Source: Planococcus halotolerans
GTDB lineage: Bacteria; Bacillota; Bacilli; Bacillales_A; Planococcaceae
DNA: 64,000 nucleotides
Reading direction: 5' to 3'
Assembly: GCF_003289955.1 (NCBI RefSeq)
Contig: NZ_QLZR01000003.1
Span: 1-64,000, forward strand
Shown: positions 8,505 through 17,779 of the stretch, in pieces
Layout of the letters: every line of letters begins with the position of its first letter
Numbering within the stretch: the stretch's first letter is position 1
Made by a program: the position numbers and the translations under genes
The notes under the pieces: model-generated
Told to the model about the DNA's origin: nothing
Database searches by the model: none
Seen by the model: the letters and a program-made list of their open reading frames with translations, nothing else

Positions 8505-8533
8505 TTGCAAATATTCTTTGTTTTTATTAAACT
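8505..8533 (+). promoter_or_regulatory. Probable sigma-A promoter of groES-groEL
   Basis: TTGCAA (8505-8510), a 17-bp spacer and TAAACT (8528-8533), ending 10 bp before the CIRCE operator. The spacing to CIRCE is as expected for groE operons. Confidence 0.6.
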
Positions 8534-8543
8534 TGGAAATGGG

Positions 8544-8570
8544 TTAGCACTCGAAGAGTGAGAGTGCTAA
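8544..8570. promoter_or_regulatory. CIRCE operator (HrcA binding site)
   Basis: Perfect inverted repeat TTAGCACTC - 9 bp - GAGTGCTAA, the canonical CIRCE element. HrcA binds it and represses groESL until heat stress. The hrcA gene itself is not in this window. Confidence 0.98.
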
Positions 8571-8606
8571 TAATTGCATTTACTTATTCAGAGGAGGGTG
8601 TTTCAA

Positions 8607-8891
8607 TTGTTAAGACCATTAGGAGACCGAGTTATCATTGAACTCATCGAAGCGGAAGAAACTACTTCAAGCGGGATTGTATTGCCGGGATCGGCTCAGG
8701 AAAAACCGCAGGAAGGCAATGTCATCGCGGTAGGAAATGGCTTGATCCGCGAAAACGGCGCACGCACGGAGCTGGATGTTAAAGAAGGCGACCGCGTAAT
8801 CTTCTCAAAATATGCAGGATCTGAATTGAAATACGAAGGCAAAGAGTATTTGATCTTGCGCGAAAACGACATTTTAGCAGTAATCGGATAA
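8607..8891 (+). CDS. groES: Co-chaperonin GroES (Hsp10)
   Basis: 94 aa, the normal GroES length. Begins [17 protein letters not shown], with the mobile loop [19 protein letters not shown] at about 20-38 and a C-terminal [27 protein letters not shown]. The start is TTG 8607 with GAGGAGGGTG just upstream; an earlier frame start at 8574 would overlap the region next to CIRCE and has no ribosome site. It caps the GroEL ring. Controlled by CIRCE and co-transcribed with groEL. Confidence 0.96.
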   Translation: MLRPLGDRVIIELIEAEETTSSGIVLPGSAQEKPQEGNVIAVGNGLIRENGARTELDVKEGDRVIFSKYAGSELKYEGKEYLILRENDILAVIG

Positions 8892-8957
8892 AGAGAAACT
8901 TCATTCAGTGGGAGTTACTTCATCACATTGAATGTTAGTTGATCCAATCGGGTTTTT

Positions 8958-9005
8958 ACGGTCAGTTGATCTCCCGCTTGGAAAAGTGGGAGTCTTACTG
9001 ACCGT
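8958..9005 (+). other. Two-tier stem-loop in the groES-groEL intergenic region
   Basis: ACGGTCAGT (8958-8966) pairs with ACTGACCGT (8997-9005), and within it CTCCCGCTT (8971-8979) pairs with AAGTGGGAG. No T-run follows, so it is more likely an mRNA processing or stability element than a terminator. The 164-bp groES-groEL gap is otherwise without features. Confidence 0.6.
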
Positions 9006-9037
9006 TAATACGGGATAAACGATAAAATTCAGTTTGA

Positions 9038-10684
<1,647 letters not shown>

Positions 10685-10701
10685 GTCATCAGCCCCTTTT
10701 A

Positions 10702-10742
10702 GAAGAACTCCTTCTCACTGAGTGAGAAGGAGTTCTTTTTTA
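10702..10742 (+). terminator. Terminator of groESL
   Basis: AAGAACTCCTTCTCAC pairs with GTGAGAAGGAGTTCTT and is followed by TTTTT. The stem is long and nearly perfect. Confidence 0.92.
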
Positions 10743-10860
10743 GATTATAAAAATACAATATTGAATTAATTCACTAATATGTATTGTAATATAATTAACG
10801 GAATGATATTGTATTAATCATATTGAATTACTCGGCATTAGATGTCGAATATTAATTATA
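10743..10860. other. AT-rich gap before the S-box leader; no gene seen
   Basis: About 120 bp of very AT-rich sequence with repeated AATATTAATTA-like words. A promoter for the riboswitch transcript must lie here (TTGAAT at 10823-10828 is a possible -35), but no convincing -10 at normal spacing is visible. Confidence 0.4.
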
Positions 10861-10990
10861 TCTTATCTAGAGAGGTGGAGGGACTGGCCCTTTGAAGCCT
10901 CGGCAGCGGACCGAATTGGAAACCATTCCAATTCGAAACTGTGCCAAATCCAGCAAGTGCTATATTTATGCACTTGAAAGATGAGAAGAG
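10861..10990 (+). promoter_or_regulatory. SAM-I (S-box) riboswitch aptamer
   Basis: Contains the S-box core in order: CTTATCTAGAGAGGTGGAGG, GACTGGCCC, TTTGAAGCC, TCGGCAGC, a variable hairpin (GAATTGGAAACCATTCCAATTC), GTGCCAAATCC, a GCAAGTGC/GCACTT hairpin and GAAAGATGAGAAG closing helix P1. It senses S-adenosylmethionine and normally lets transcription proceed when SAM, and so methionine or sulfur, is low. It lies 190 bp before a MetQ-type lipoprotein gene, consistent with control of sulfur uptake. Confidence 0.95.
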
Positions 10991-10997
10991 CTGATCC

Positions 10998-11037
10998 AAG
11001 AGTCCCTCTTCTTATTTATGGAGAGGGCCTCTTTTTA
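10998..11037 (+). terminator. Expression-platform terminator of the S-box riboswitch
   Basis: AAGAGTCCCTCT pairs with GGAGAGGGCCTCTT (one bulge or mismatch), followed by TTTTTA. It comes directly after the aptamer and should form when SAM is bound. Confidence 0.85.
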
Positions 11038-11180
11038 TATTTATTGGATAATCAGATAAATTCTGATTTACAAATGAACAAAAACAAGAACAAATAATAA
11101 TCTTTTAAAATTCTACTATCCTTCGAATTATTTTATTTGTCCGAGATAGAGAGAATGTATAAAACAAGGAGAGATGACAG

Positions 11181-12008
11181 ATGAAAAAGCGTTTAGTTAG
11201 CGTATTAGGAGTTTCAATTTCATTATTATTAGCGGGTTGTGGTGATGGGGATCAAGCTTCAGGAGAAGATAAGAAAGAAATAAGAGTTGGTTTCGGTGTT
11301 GGTACATACGAACAACAATTCAAAGAAGGTATCTTGCCTATCTTAGAGGAAAAAGGATACACAGTTGATACAACAACCTTTTCTCAAAATATGCAGTTAA
11401 ATCCCGCTATGCAAGAGGGCTCACTTGATGCGACTATTTTTCAGAGTACAGCTTACATGGAAGGAATCAATGATGAAAGGGACATGAATATGACAGGTAT
11501 TGTTTTTGTACCGAGTGCTCCTCAGGGGTTATACTCTGAACATCACGATTCACTAGATGAAGTGAAAGATGGATCGACGGTTGGGGTACCGAATGATCCG
11601 GTAAATCAGGAAAGAGCAGTGCGTATTCTTGAGGAGTTAGGTTGGGTTACTGTCTCGGATGATGCGGGTGTTACCGATTTCACCCTTGACGGTGTTGAAC
11701 CAGCGGATTACGACATTGACATTAAAGTATTAGACGCTGCTCAAATTCTGGTATCACTTCAGGACATTGACTTTGGAATAGTTAATGGTAATTATATTGC
11801 AAGCGCTCCGGATAGAAAAATTACGGATGCCTTAAAGATTGAAAATACACCGGAACAGCATCGTATCATTGTAACTATTGAAGAAGAAAATGAGAGTAAA
11901 GAATGGGCGACAGATTTAAAGGAAGCATATGAGTCAGATGAATTCAGAGAATATATTGAGTCAAATGAACAATATGACGGGTTTATCATGACAGAGGCTT
12001 GGAATTAA
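11181..12008 (+). CDS. MetQ/NlpA-family substrate-binding lipoprotein
   Basis: 275 aa. The signal peptide ends in the lipobox LLAGC (Cys about 20), so this is a membrane-anchored binding protein. The mature part fits the NlpA (PF03180) family: IRVGFGVGTYEQQFKEGILPILEEKGY, SLDATIFQSTAYM, VGVPNDPVNQERAVRILEELG, DIDFGIVNGNYIASA. Family members bind methionine or related sulfur compounds for the MetNP transporter. No metN or metP lies nearby, so it must use a transporter encoded elsewhere. AAGGAGAG precedes ATG 11181. Expression is under the S-box riboswitch. It is followed 45 bp later by an oxidoreductase on the same strand. The true ligand may be an organosulfur compound other than methionine. 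Confidence 0.85.
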   Translation: MKKRLVSVLGVSISLLLAGCGDGDQASGEDKKEIRVGFGVGTYEQQFKEGILPILEEKGYTVDTTTFSQNMQLNPAMQEGSLDATIFQSTAYMEGINDERDMNMTGIVFVPSAPQGLYSEHHDSLDEVKDGSTVGVPNDPVNQERAVRILEELGWVTVSDDAGVTDFTLDGVEPADYDIDIKVLDAAQILVSLQDIDFGIVNGNYIASAPDRKITDALKIENTPEQHRIIVTIEEENESKEWATDLKEAYESDEFREYIESNEQYDGFIMTEAWN

Positions 12009-12053
12009 TAAATGAAACAAGTATCTGTATTAGAAGAGAAAGGTGAAGTGTAC

Positions 12054-13223
12054 ATGGATCTCACAGCAGCTAAGACTTTTGAAGAGCGTCTGCATATATT
12101 AACAAATACAGTTGCCTCATTCTCAGAAAGAGCAGCTCAAAATGATCTTGAAGGAAAGTTTCCATTCGAGAATTTCGAAGACTTGAAAAATATCAATTAT
12201 CCTTCATTGACGGTCCCTGCTAAGTACGGTGGGCAGGGAATTTCATTATACGAATTAGTACGTTATCAAGAAGTTATTAGTAAGGCAGATGGGTCAACTG
12301 GTTTATCGATCGGCTGGCATATGGGAATCATTCAAGATCTGGGAGAAACGAATAGATGGAAAGAATCTGTACTCAAAAATCTATTTGATGATGTAAAAGA
12401 AAATGGGGCTTTACTCAATACCGCTGCGACCGAAAAGCAAACAGGGAGTCCGACAAGAGGCGGAAAACCTGGCACAAAGGCTAAAAAGGATGGACAGTAT
12501 TGGGTTATTAATGGAAGAAAAACTTTTACTACAATGGCTCCGGTATTGGACTATTTTAACGTAACAGCTACGATTGAAGAGACAGGCGAAATTGGATTTT
12601 TTCTCATTCCAAGATCAAAAGCGGGAATAAAAATAGATGAAACTTGGGATAGTGTGGCAATGAGGGGGACCGGGAGTCATGACTTAGTATTGAATGACGT
12701 TCAGGTTGAGGAAGACTCTTTGGTCGAAATTTTTGGATCTGGACAAAAACAACCAACTGGATGGTTGCTTCATATTCCGGCATGCTACCTGGGAATTGCT
12801 CAGGCAGCGCAGGATTATGCCATCAGTTTTGCCAAAGAATACTCTCCAAATAGCATTAACGGCCCAATTATAGAATTGCCGAATGTAAAACAAAAGATAG
12901 GCCAGATTGAACTGGAATTAACAAGAGCAAGACATTTTCTGCATTCTGTAGCGAAGAAGTGGGATGAGTCAACAGAAGAGGAAAGATCAAAGATGGCCCC
13001 TGAATTGGGGGCGGTTAAGGTAGCTGTCACAAATTCAGCAGTTACTGTCGTTGATTTAGCAATGAGGGTGGTAGGTGCTCAGAGCCTTTCAGAAAAGTCT
13101 CCTTTGCAAAGATATTATCGTGATGTAAGAGCGGGTCTGCATAATCCGCCTATGGAGGATATGACTATTCCGCTGCTTGCTGATTTTGCAATTAGAAACC
13201 AGGAATTGAAAAAACTTCAATAG
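12054..13223 (+). CDS. Acyl-CoA dehydrogenase-fold flavin oxidoreductase (SfnB/DszC-like), S-box controlled
   Basis: 389 aa. The protein has the acyl-CoA dehydrogenase layout: N-terminal helical domain with SLTVPAKYGGQGISLYELVRYQE, a middle beta domain (GSPTRGG, INGRKTFTTMAPV, DSVAMRGTGSHDL), and a C-terminal helical bundle ending VVGAQSLSEKSPLQRYYRDVRAG. This ending resembles the monooxygenase branch (DszC, SfnB) more than beta-oxidation enzymes, and no thioesterase, ligase or hydratase accompanies it. Start ATG 12054 is chosen for the AAAGGTG ribosome site 8 bp upstream; an earlier ATG at 12012 lacks one. It follows the MetQ-like gene under the same S-box riboswitch, so a role in releasing sulfur from an imported organosulfur compound is inferred, not shown. 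Confidence 0.78.
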   Translation: MDLTAAKTFEERLHILTNTVASFSERAAQNDLEGKFPFENFEDLKNINYPSLTVPAKYGGQGISLYELVRYQEVISKADGSTGLSIGWHMGIIQDLGETNRWKESVLKNLFDDVKENGALLNTAATEKQTGSPTRGGKPGTKAKKDGQYWVINGRKTFTTMAPVLDYFNVTATIEETGEIGFFLIPRSKAGIKIDETWDSVAMRGTGSHDLVLNDVQVEEDSLVEIFGSGQKQPTGWLLHIPACYLGIAQAAQDYAISFAKEYSPNSINGPIIELPNVKQKIGQIELELTRARHFLHSVAKKWDESTEEERSKMAPELGAVKVAVTNSAVTVVDLAMRVVGAQSLSEKSPLQRYYRDVRAGLHNPPMEDMTIPLLADFAIRNQELKKLQ

Positions 13224-13281
13224 AAAGAAAAGAGCCGAAAAACAGTCTAGTCAATGTGCGGCATGATGTAATTCCGTTCAA

Positions 13282-13327
13282 CCATAAAGAAAACTCCTCT
13301 CACATAGTGGGAGGAGTTTTCTTTATG
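13282..13327. terminator. Bidirectional terminator
   Basis: CCATAAAGAAAACTCCTC pairs with GAGGAGTTTTCTTTATGG around a short loop. It serves the S-box operon and the convergent SDR gene. Confidence 0.9.
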
Positions 13328-13345
13328 GGAAGGAATAATTTAAAA

Positions 13346-14110
13346 TCACTTAGCTGTCCGCTTCGAAACATAAGGAAAAATAGGATCCATCAATTCGAAG
13401 TCATAGCTGTCACTGTTCACTTTCCCAATAACCTTGTCGCTGTCATAAAGGTCCAGCATGAATTGGGCCATTTCTTTTGCGGTGTGATATTTTTGGACAT
13501 GGTCACTGTAGCTGAAATCTTCCAGCTCACGTGCGGTTTTCACAAACTCAGTTTCTGTCATGGCCGGCGCGAGTATTTTCACTTTCATTGGTGAGTCTTG
13601 ATCGCGCAGTTCCTGGGCCAGTCCTTCTGTAAATGCGCTTACATAGAACTTGGTCGCAGCATACGATACGGCATTCGGCACGATCCTGTATCCTAAGTCA
13701 GACGATACGTTGATCAATTGTGTTCCTTCTTTGCTGGAATAATTGCGTGCATAAAGTGTGGAGAGGGTTGTTAATGCTTCCACATTTACACGAAGCATCT
13801 TTTCGATTTTCTTTACCTCCTGCTCAGCGACAGGCGCGCTGTTTCCGAAGCCGGCATTATTGATCCAGGTTTCAATTTCATACTCTTTTAAGCTGTCGTA
13901 CAAGTCATGAACATCTTCACTTTCAGAAAGATCTGTGGGTTTAATGACGATGTCCAAATTAGCGTTCATGTTGTGGATTTCTTTTTTTAATTCATCCAGC
14001 TGCGCTTCGCGTCTTGCAACCAGAATGAGATTTTTATTCCGTGATGCAAAAGCTAACGCAGTTTCGTAGCCAATGCCTGAGCTGGCTCCTGTAATGACCG
14101 TGTACTCCAT
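13346..14110 (-). CDS. Short-chain dehydrogenase/reductase (SDR family)
   Basis: 254 aa classical SDR. The cofactor motif TGASSGIGYETA is at residues 7-18, NNAG at about 85-88, and the catalytic Ser (NVSSDLG) and YAATK (YxxxK) follow. The Arg pair after beta2 (VARREAQ) suggests NADP(H). Substrate cannot be told from sequence; the closest style is the DltE/YqjQ-like oxidoreductases. GGAGGAATTCTT precedes the ATG. Monocistronic, facing the S-box operon across a terminator. Confidence 0.88.
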   Translation of the reverse strand: MEYTVITGASSGIGYETALAFASRNKNLILVARREAQLDELKKEIHNMNANLDIVIKPTDLSESEDVHDLYDSLKEYEIETWINNAGFGNSAPVAEQEVKKIEKMLRVNVEALTTLSTLYARNYSSKEGTQLINVSSDLGYRIVPNAVSYAATKFYVSAFTEGLAQELRDQDSPMKVKILAPAMTETEFVKTARELEDFSYSDHVQKYHTAKEMAQFMLDLYDSDKVIGKVNSDSYDFELMDPIFPYVSKRTAK

Positions 14111-14402
14111 AAGAATTCCTCCACTGAAATTTATTATGATACACAGCTATCGTACTGTTTACATTAACCAGAAAGCAAATGTTGTAAGAGGGGTCATGTG
14201 GGCGGGAATCAGCTTAGAAGTTTTAAGCTTTTTTCATCTTAATTCATTAGTTAAATGAAATATGTTCAACTTATGTCAGGCATTCTGAAATTTCCTCCTA
14301 ATATGACAGCTGTCACTATCCTCCCGTTGTTGGATACTGTAAATTAGCGATAGTCGACAGATGGTTCCTGAAGGGACTCTGACTGAAAAGGAGATTTATC
14401 TA

Positions 14403-15248
14403 ATGAAAAAAATAGCTTGGATTACGGATACAGCTGCACAGCTGGATGACGCATTCATCCAAAAACATGATGTTTATGTCCTGCCCCTCAGTGTTGTATT
14501 TTCCGATGGAACATATAGAGAATCAATAGATCTTACACAGAAAGAATTTTACGATAAATTGCGTGAAGCTAAAGCATCACCGAAAACGTCACAGCCGGCA
14601 ATCGGCGAGATGCTTGCTTTGTATGAAAAATTAGAGGCAGAAGGATACGATTCGGCGATTGCGCTGCACCTGTCCAGCGGACTTTCCGGTACATTCGAAA
14701 GTGCACAATCAGCCGCGAAAATGACAGATTTCAAAGTTTATCCCGTCGATTCGAAAATCGGTTCATTCCCGATGGTCAAGATGATCGAAGCCGGAAATGA
14801 GCTTTTGGAAAACGGCAAAGAAGTTGAAGAAGTTGTTGAAGCTCTGAAAGGGATGACAGCTAAAGCCCATTTATCTTTCATTCCTTCAAGCCTGAACCAA
14901 TTGCATAAAAGCGGACGTGTTTCCGGAACACAGAATTTCCTGAGTAATATACTGAATATTAAACTGGTCATTACTTTTGTGGATGGCATCACTGTCATGA
15001 AAGAAAAAGTCCGTTCCAATAAACGGGCTAAAAACAATGTGACTGAAGCGCTTCGCGCGGATATGGCTGCAGGCACAGTAACCGAAGTGGCGGCTATTCA
15101 CTGCAATAACGCTGTGGACGCGGAAACATGGAAGAACGAGCTTCTCCAGGAATTTCCGGATTTAAAAGTCGAAGTTGTGCAGCTCAGTGTGTGCGTTGGC
15201 GTACATGCGGGCGAAGGAACTACTGGTTTAAGCTGGCTGGCTAAATGA
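14403..15248 (+). CDS. DegV family fatty-acid-binding protein
   Basis: 281 aa. Contains the DegV (PF02645) features: N-terminal IAWITDTAAQLDD, the TSQPAIGEM segment, SSGLSGTFESA, PVDSKIGSFPMVKM and a C-terminal HAGEGTTGLSW. Members bind a fatty acid and, as FakB, can present it to a FakA kinase for phospholipid synthesis; FakA is not in this window. ATG 14403 is supported by AAAAGGAG upstream; the frame stays open to 14361 without a ribosome site. The upstream gap (14111-14402) shows no other feature. Confidence 0.88.
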   Translation: MKKIAWITDTAAQLDDAFIQKHDVYVLPLSVVFSDGTYRESIDLTQKEFYDKLREAKASPKTSQPAIGEMLALYEKLEAEGYDSAIALHLSSGLSGTFESAQSAAKMTDFKVYPVDSKIGSFPMVKMIEAGNELLENGKEVEEVVEALKGMTAKAHLSFIPSSLNQLHKSGRVSGTQNFLSNILNIKLVITFVDGITVMKEKVRSNKRAKNNVTEALRADMAAGTVTEVAAIHCNNAVDAETWKNELLQEFPDLKVEVVQLSVCVGVHAGEGTTGLSWLAK

Positions 15249-15280
15249 TTTTCAGCAAATAAAAATTCCGCGAAATTAGA

Positions 15281-15326
15281 GACAATCCAGTAAGCCAGAT
15301 TTTCGGCTTACTGGATTGTCTTTTTA
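15281..15326 (+). terminator. Terminator after the degV gene
   Basis: GACAATCCAGTAAGCC pairs perfectly with GGCTTACTGGATTGTC and is followed by TTTTT. Confidence 0.93.
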
Positions 15327-15506
15327 ATTCTCATAAATAAGTTTTGTGCAATGGCATCCACTTTCAAACACCTCACTTTCCAGAAACGCCCGTGTCGTGT
15401 AAACTGTATAAGGTTAAGAATGAATGAGATGTAACTTATTTTAATTTTTATTGATTTCAACTATAGATTTAAAAAGAGTCAGGGACGAAAGGATTGGAAT
15501 AAAATT

Positions 15507-16484
15507 ATGAAAGAGAATTTTTGGCAGGATCTGCCGCGGCCGTTTTTTGTATTGGCACCGATGGAAGATGTGACGAATGTTGTATTCCGCCATGTAGTGG
15601 CTGAAGCGGCACGGCCGGATGTGTTTTTCACTGAGTTTACGAATACGGAAAGCTATTGCCATCCTGAAGGGATCTTCAGCGTGCGCGGCCGGTTGACGTT
15701 TACGGAAGATGAGCAGCCGATGGTAGCCCATATCTGGGGCAATAAACCCGAGCATTTCCGTGAAATGAGCATCGGCATGGCAAAACAGGGCTTCAAAGGT
15801 GTCGACATCAATATGGGCTGCCCTGTGCCGAACGTTGCCGCAAAAGGAAAAGGCAGTGGCTTGATCAATTACCCGGATAACGCAGCCGAGATTATCCAGG
15901 CAGCGAAAGCTGGCGGATTGCCGGTCAGCGTCAAGACGCGTCTGGGTTATACCAGCGTGGACGAGTGGAGAGGCTGGCTGACGCATGTGCTGGAACAGGA
16001 TATCGCCAATTTGTCGATCCACCTGCGTACGAAAAAAGAGATGAGCGCTGTGCCTGCGCATTGGGAATTGATTCCGGAAATCAAGCAATTGCGCGATGAA
16101 ATTGCGCCGGATACTTTGCTGACGATCAATGGCGATATCCCGGATTATAAAACGGGTATGGAGCTTGCTGAGAAGTACGGCATTGACGGCGTTATGATCG
16201 GACGCGGAATTTTCCACAATCCGTTCGCTTTTGAAAAAGAACCGAGAGAGCACAGCAGCGAAGAGTTGTTTGATCTGCTGCGCCTGCATTTGGATCTTCA
16301 TGATAAATATTCTACGGATATCGAGCCGATTGCATTCAAACCGCTGCGCCGCTTCTTTAAGATTTATGTTAAAGGGGTCCGCGGCGTCGGTGAATTGCGG
16401 AACGAATTGATGTACACAGAAACGACGGATGAAGTACGTGAACTGCTCAATAATTTTGAAGCAATGTCGAAAGTGAAAAGTTAA
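15507..16484 (+). CDS. dus: tRNA-dihydrouridine synthase
   Basis: 325 aa FMN-dependent TIM-barrel enzyme (PF01207) that reduces uridines in the tRNA D loop. Seen are [13 protein letters not shown] at the N-terminus, [23 protein letters not shown] with the catalytic Cys, VKTRLG, and [18 protein letters not shown] near the FMN phosphate. The motif CPVP rather than CP(Q/S)P and the general form fit the DusC-like/Firmicute extra Dus group. The ribosome site is weak and far from ATG 15507 (AAAGGA, 14 bp). Flanked by terminators, so a single-gene unit. Confidence 0.9.
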   Translation: MKENFWQDLPRPFFVLAPMEDVTNVVFRHVVAEAARPDVFFTEFTNTESYCHPEGIFSVRGRLTFTEDEQPMVAHIWGNKPEHFREMSIGMAKQGFKGVDINMGCPVPNVAAKGKGSGLINYPDNAAEIIQAAKAGGLPVSVKTRLGYTSVDEWRGWLTHVLEQDIANLSIHLRTKKEMSAVPAHWELIPEIKQLRDEIAPDTLLTINGDIPDYKTGMELAEKYGIDGVMIGRGIFHNPFAFEKEPREHSSEELFDLLRLHLDLHDKYSTDIEPIAFKPLRRFFKIYVKGVRGVGELRNELMYTETTDEVRELLNNFEAMSKVKS

Positions 16485-16489
16485 GTAAA

Positions 16490-16530
16490 AAATAGCGCAT
16501 TCTCTGGAAGTCAGAGAGTGCGCTATTTTA
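16490..16530. terminator. Terminator between dus and the small minus-strand gene
   Basis: AAATAGCGCATTCTCTG pairs with CAGAGAGTGCGCTATTT and is T-rich at its end on both strands. Confidence 0.9.
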
Positions 16531-16535
16531 ATGAA

Positions 16536-16748
16536 TTAAATTCGGCCGATCAGATTTTCAATCAATGTTTCATTGAGTATATTTTTTTCGTTCGGCAATG
16601 GTAAAGCTCTTTTGCCGGTCTGTACTTCTTCAACAAATATAATTTCCCGGCGTACAGTATTTGAAAAGCAAATCATGTATTTCTTATCATTATAGTCAAT
16701 AACACTGAAACGGGTTCGATCTGTAAGAAACCAATTTGGAGATATCAC
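16536..16748 (-). CDS. Small hypothetical protein (70 aa)
   Basis: 70 aa beginning at a GTG with AAAGGCGG seven bases upstream. I do not recognise it. The sequence alternates hydrophobic and charged residues (RTRFSVIDYNDKKYMICFS, EIIFVEEV) as in a small beta-rich cytoplasmic protein, with no signal peptide or membrane helix. It shares the loose pattern NT-x4-E-[IL]-x-F-[VL]-E with the next minus-strand gene, so the two might be distant relatives. The coding case is moderate: it fits exactly between a terminator and its ribosome site. Confidence 0.5.
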   Translation of the reverse strand: MISPNWFLTDRTRFSVIDYNDKKYMICFSNTVRREIIFVEEVQTGKRALPLPNEKNILNETLIENLIGRI

Positions 16749-16836
16749 TTGATGGCCGCCTTTACTGATGGATTTTTAAAACATTATGCCATGTTATGGG
16801 AATTAAGTAAATATAAAAACCCCTAAAAAACGGGAG

Positions 16837-17070
16837 CTATATCACTTTGCTGTTATTCAGGTGAAAGTCTATGACACCAGCCGCTTCTTCGACTGTTTTG
16901 TAGCAAACAACTGTCGAAGTTTCTAGGAAAGTCAATTCCAGGATTGTCGTATTGGGAATGCAGCGGACAATGATTAAATCCTTAGTTTCCGATGTAAATG
17001 TTTGTGTGATGCGGACATTATTATATTGGGAAATCGTGCTCAGCAAATCGCTTATGTGGTTTATTTTCAA
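16837..17070 (-). CDS. Small hypothetical protein (77 aa)
   Basis: 77 aa starting at TTG with a strong GGAGGAG ribosome site 7 bp upstream. I do not recognise the family. It has a helical N-terminus (INHISDLLSTISQY), three beta-like segments (NVRITQTF, DLIIVRCIP, ILELTFLETSTVVCY) and a final helix. No motif for catalysis or metal binding is apparent. Same strand as the 70-aa gene 90 bp downstream; they may be co-transcribed. Confidence 0.6.
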   Translation of the reverse strand: MKINHISDLLSTISQYNNVRITQTFTSETKDLIIVRCIPNTTILELTFLETSTVVCYKTVEEAAGVIDFHLNNSKVI

Positions 17071-17324
17071 TAGGATTCTCCTCCCTGAAATGGAAAGTGA
17101 CTAAAAAAAGTCTATAGAATCCAAGGTTATTTAAATGCCTATGGAACAACAGTATCACTATGGCGATGCAATGAACAGCGTGATACTCTTCGGTTTTTTA
17201 TTTGCTGAAAACGGGAGCACAAGCATATATGGCAGGTCCGTGCTATAATGAGTGACTTAGGAATACCGCAATGAGTGGATGCCTGGAAGTTGAACTTACC
17301 AATAAATTATAGAGGTGTAATAGA

Positions 17325-17540
17325 ATGAACAAAAGATGGACGATCGATAAAATAAGAGAGTTTACTGAGAAAAATTCAACCAGCACATTGCTGTCGAAGG
17401 AATACCACGGATTTTCGCAAAAGCTGCTGTTCAAGTGTGAATGCGGCAATAATTTCGAAAAGACTTTTACGAAGTTCAACAAGAACAACCAACGCAAATG
17501 TGACGTGTGCCAGCCGCCGAAAGAACCGCGCGGCGCCTAA
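17325..17540 (+). CDS. Small zinc-ribbon-like protein (71 aa)
   Basis: 71 aa. The four cysteines CxC (CECGN) and CxxC (CDVC) are spaced 16 residues apart and should bind one zinc ion. The N-terminal half (WTIDKIREFTEKNSTSTLLS, then EYHG) resembles the short repeats that precede zinc ribbons in homing-endonuclease and phage proteins (DUF723-like), but no nuclease domain is present. AGAGGTG precedes ATG 17325, and a terminator follows. TATAAT at 17244-17249 may be its -10. It is probably a nucleic-acid-binding fragment or stand-alone domain; function unknown. The 254-bp gap before it shows nothing else. Confidence 0.65.
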   Translation: MNKRWTIDKIREFTEKNSTSTLLSKEYHGFSQKLLFKCECGNNFEKTFTKFNKNNQRKCDVCQPPKEPRGA

Positions 17541-17557
17541 TATATATAGAAGAAACG

Positions 17558-17591
17558 CTGATTTCTGTAAAAGGAAATCGGCATTTTTTTA
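17558..17591 (+). terminator. Terminator after the zinc-ribbon gene
   Basis: GCTGATTTC pairs with GAAATCGGC (one G-U) and is followed by ATTTTTTT. A related hairpin lies at 19623-19660. Confidence 0.82.
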
Positions 17592-17779
17592 TTTAAAGGA
17601 AGTTAAAAAGATTGAATAATTAGATAATAATCATTTACATTAGAGGCGAGTGGATGTAGAATGAAATGAGAACAAATGTTCTTTGAAATATACATATAAA
17701 ACAAGGCGATAGAATATAGTATTTGCATATCTCTAATTCAACGGACTGTGCCTGAGTTTCACAGGAAAGGGTGAGCAGA

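Noticed and set aside
15441-16301. Long minus-strand frame (286 codons) opposite dus
   Set aside because: It is an antisense shadow of a well-conserved Dus gene. Its protein is rich in Arg, His, Gln and Phe without known motifs, and no ribosome site is seen.
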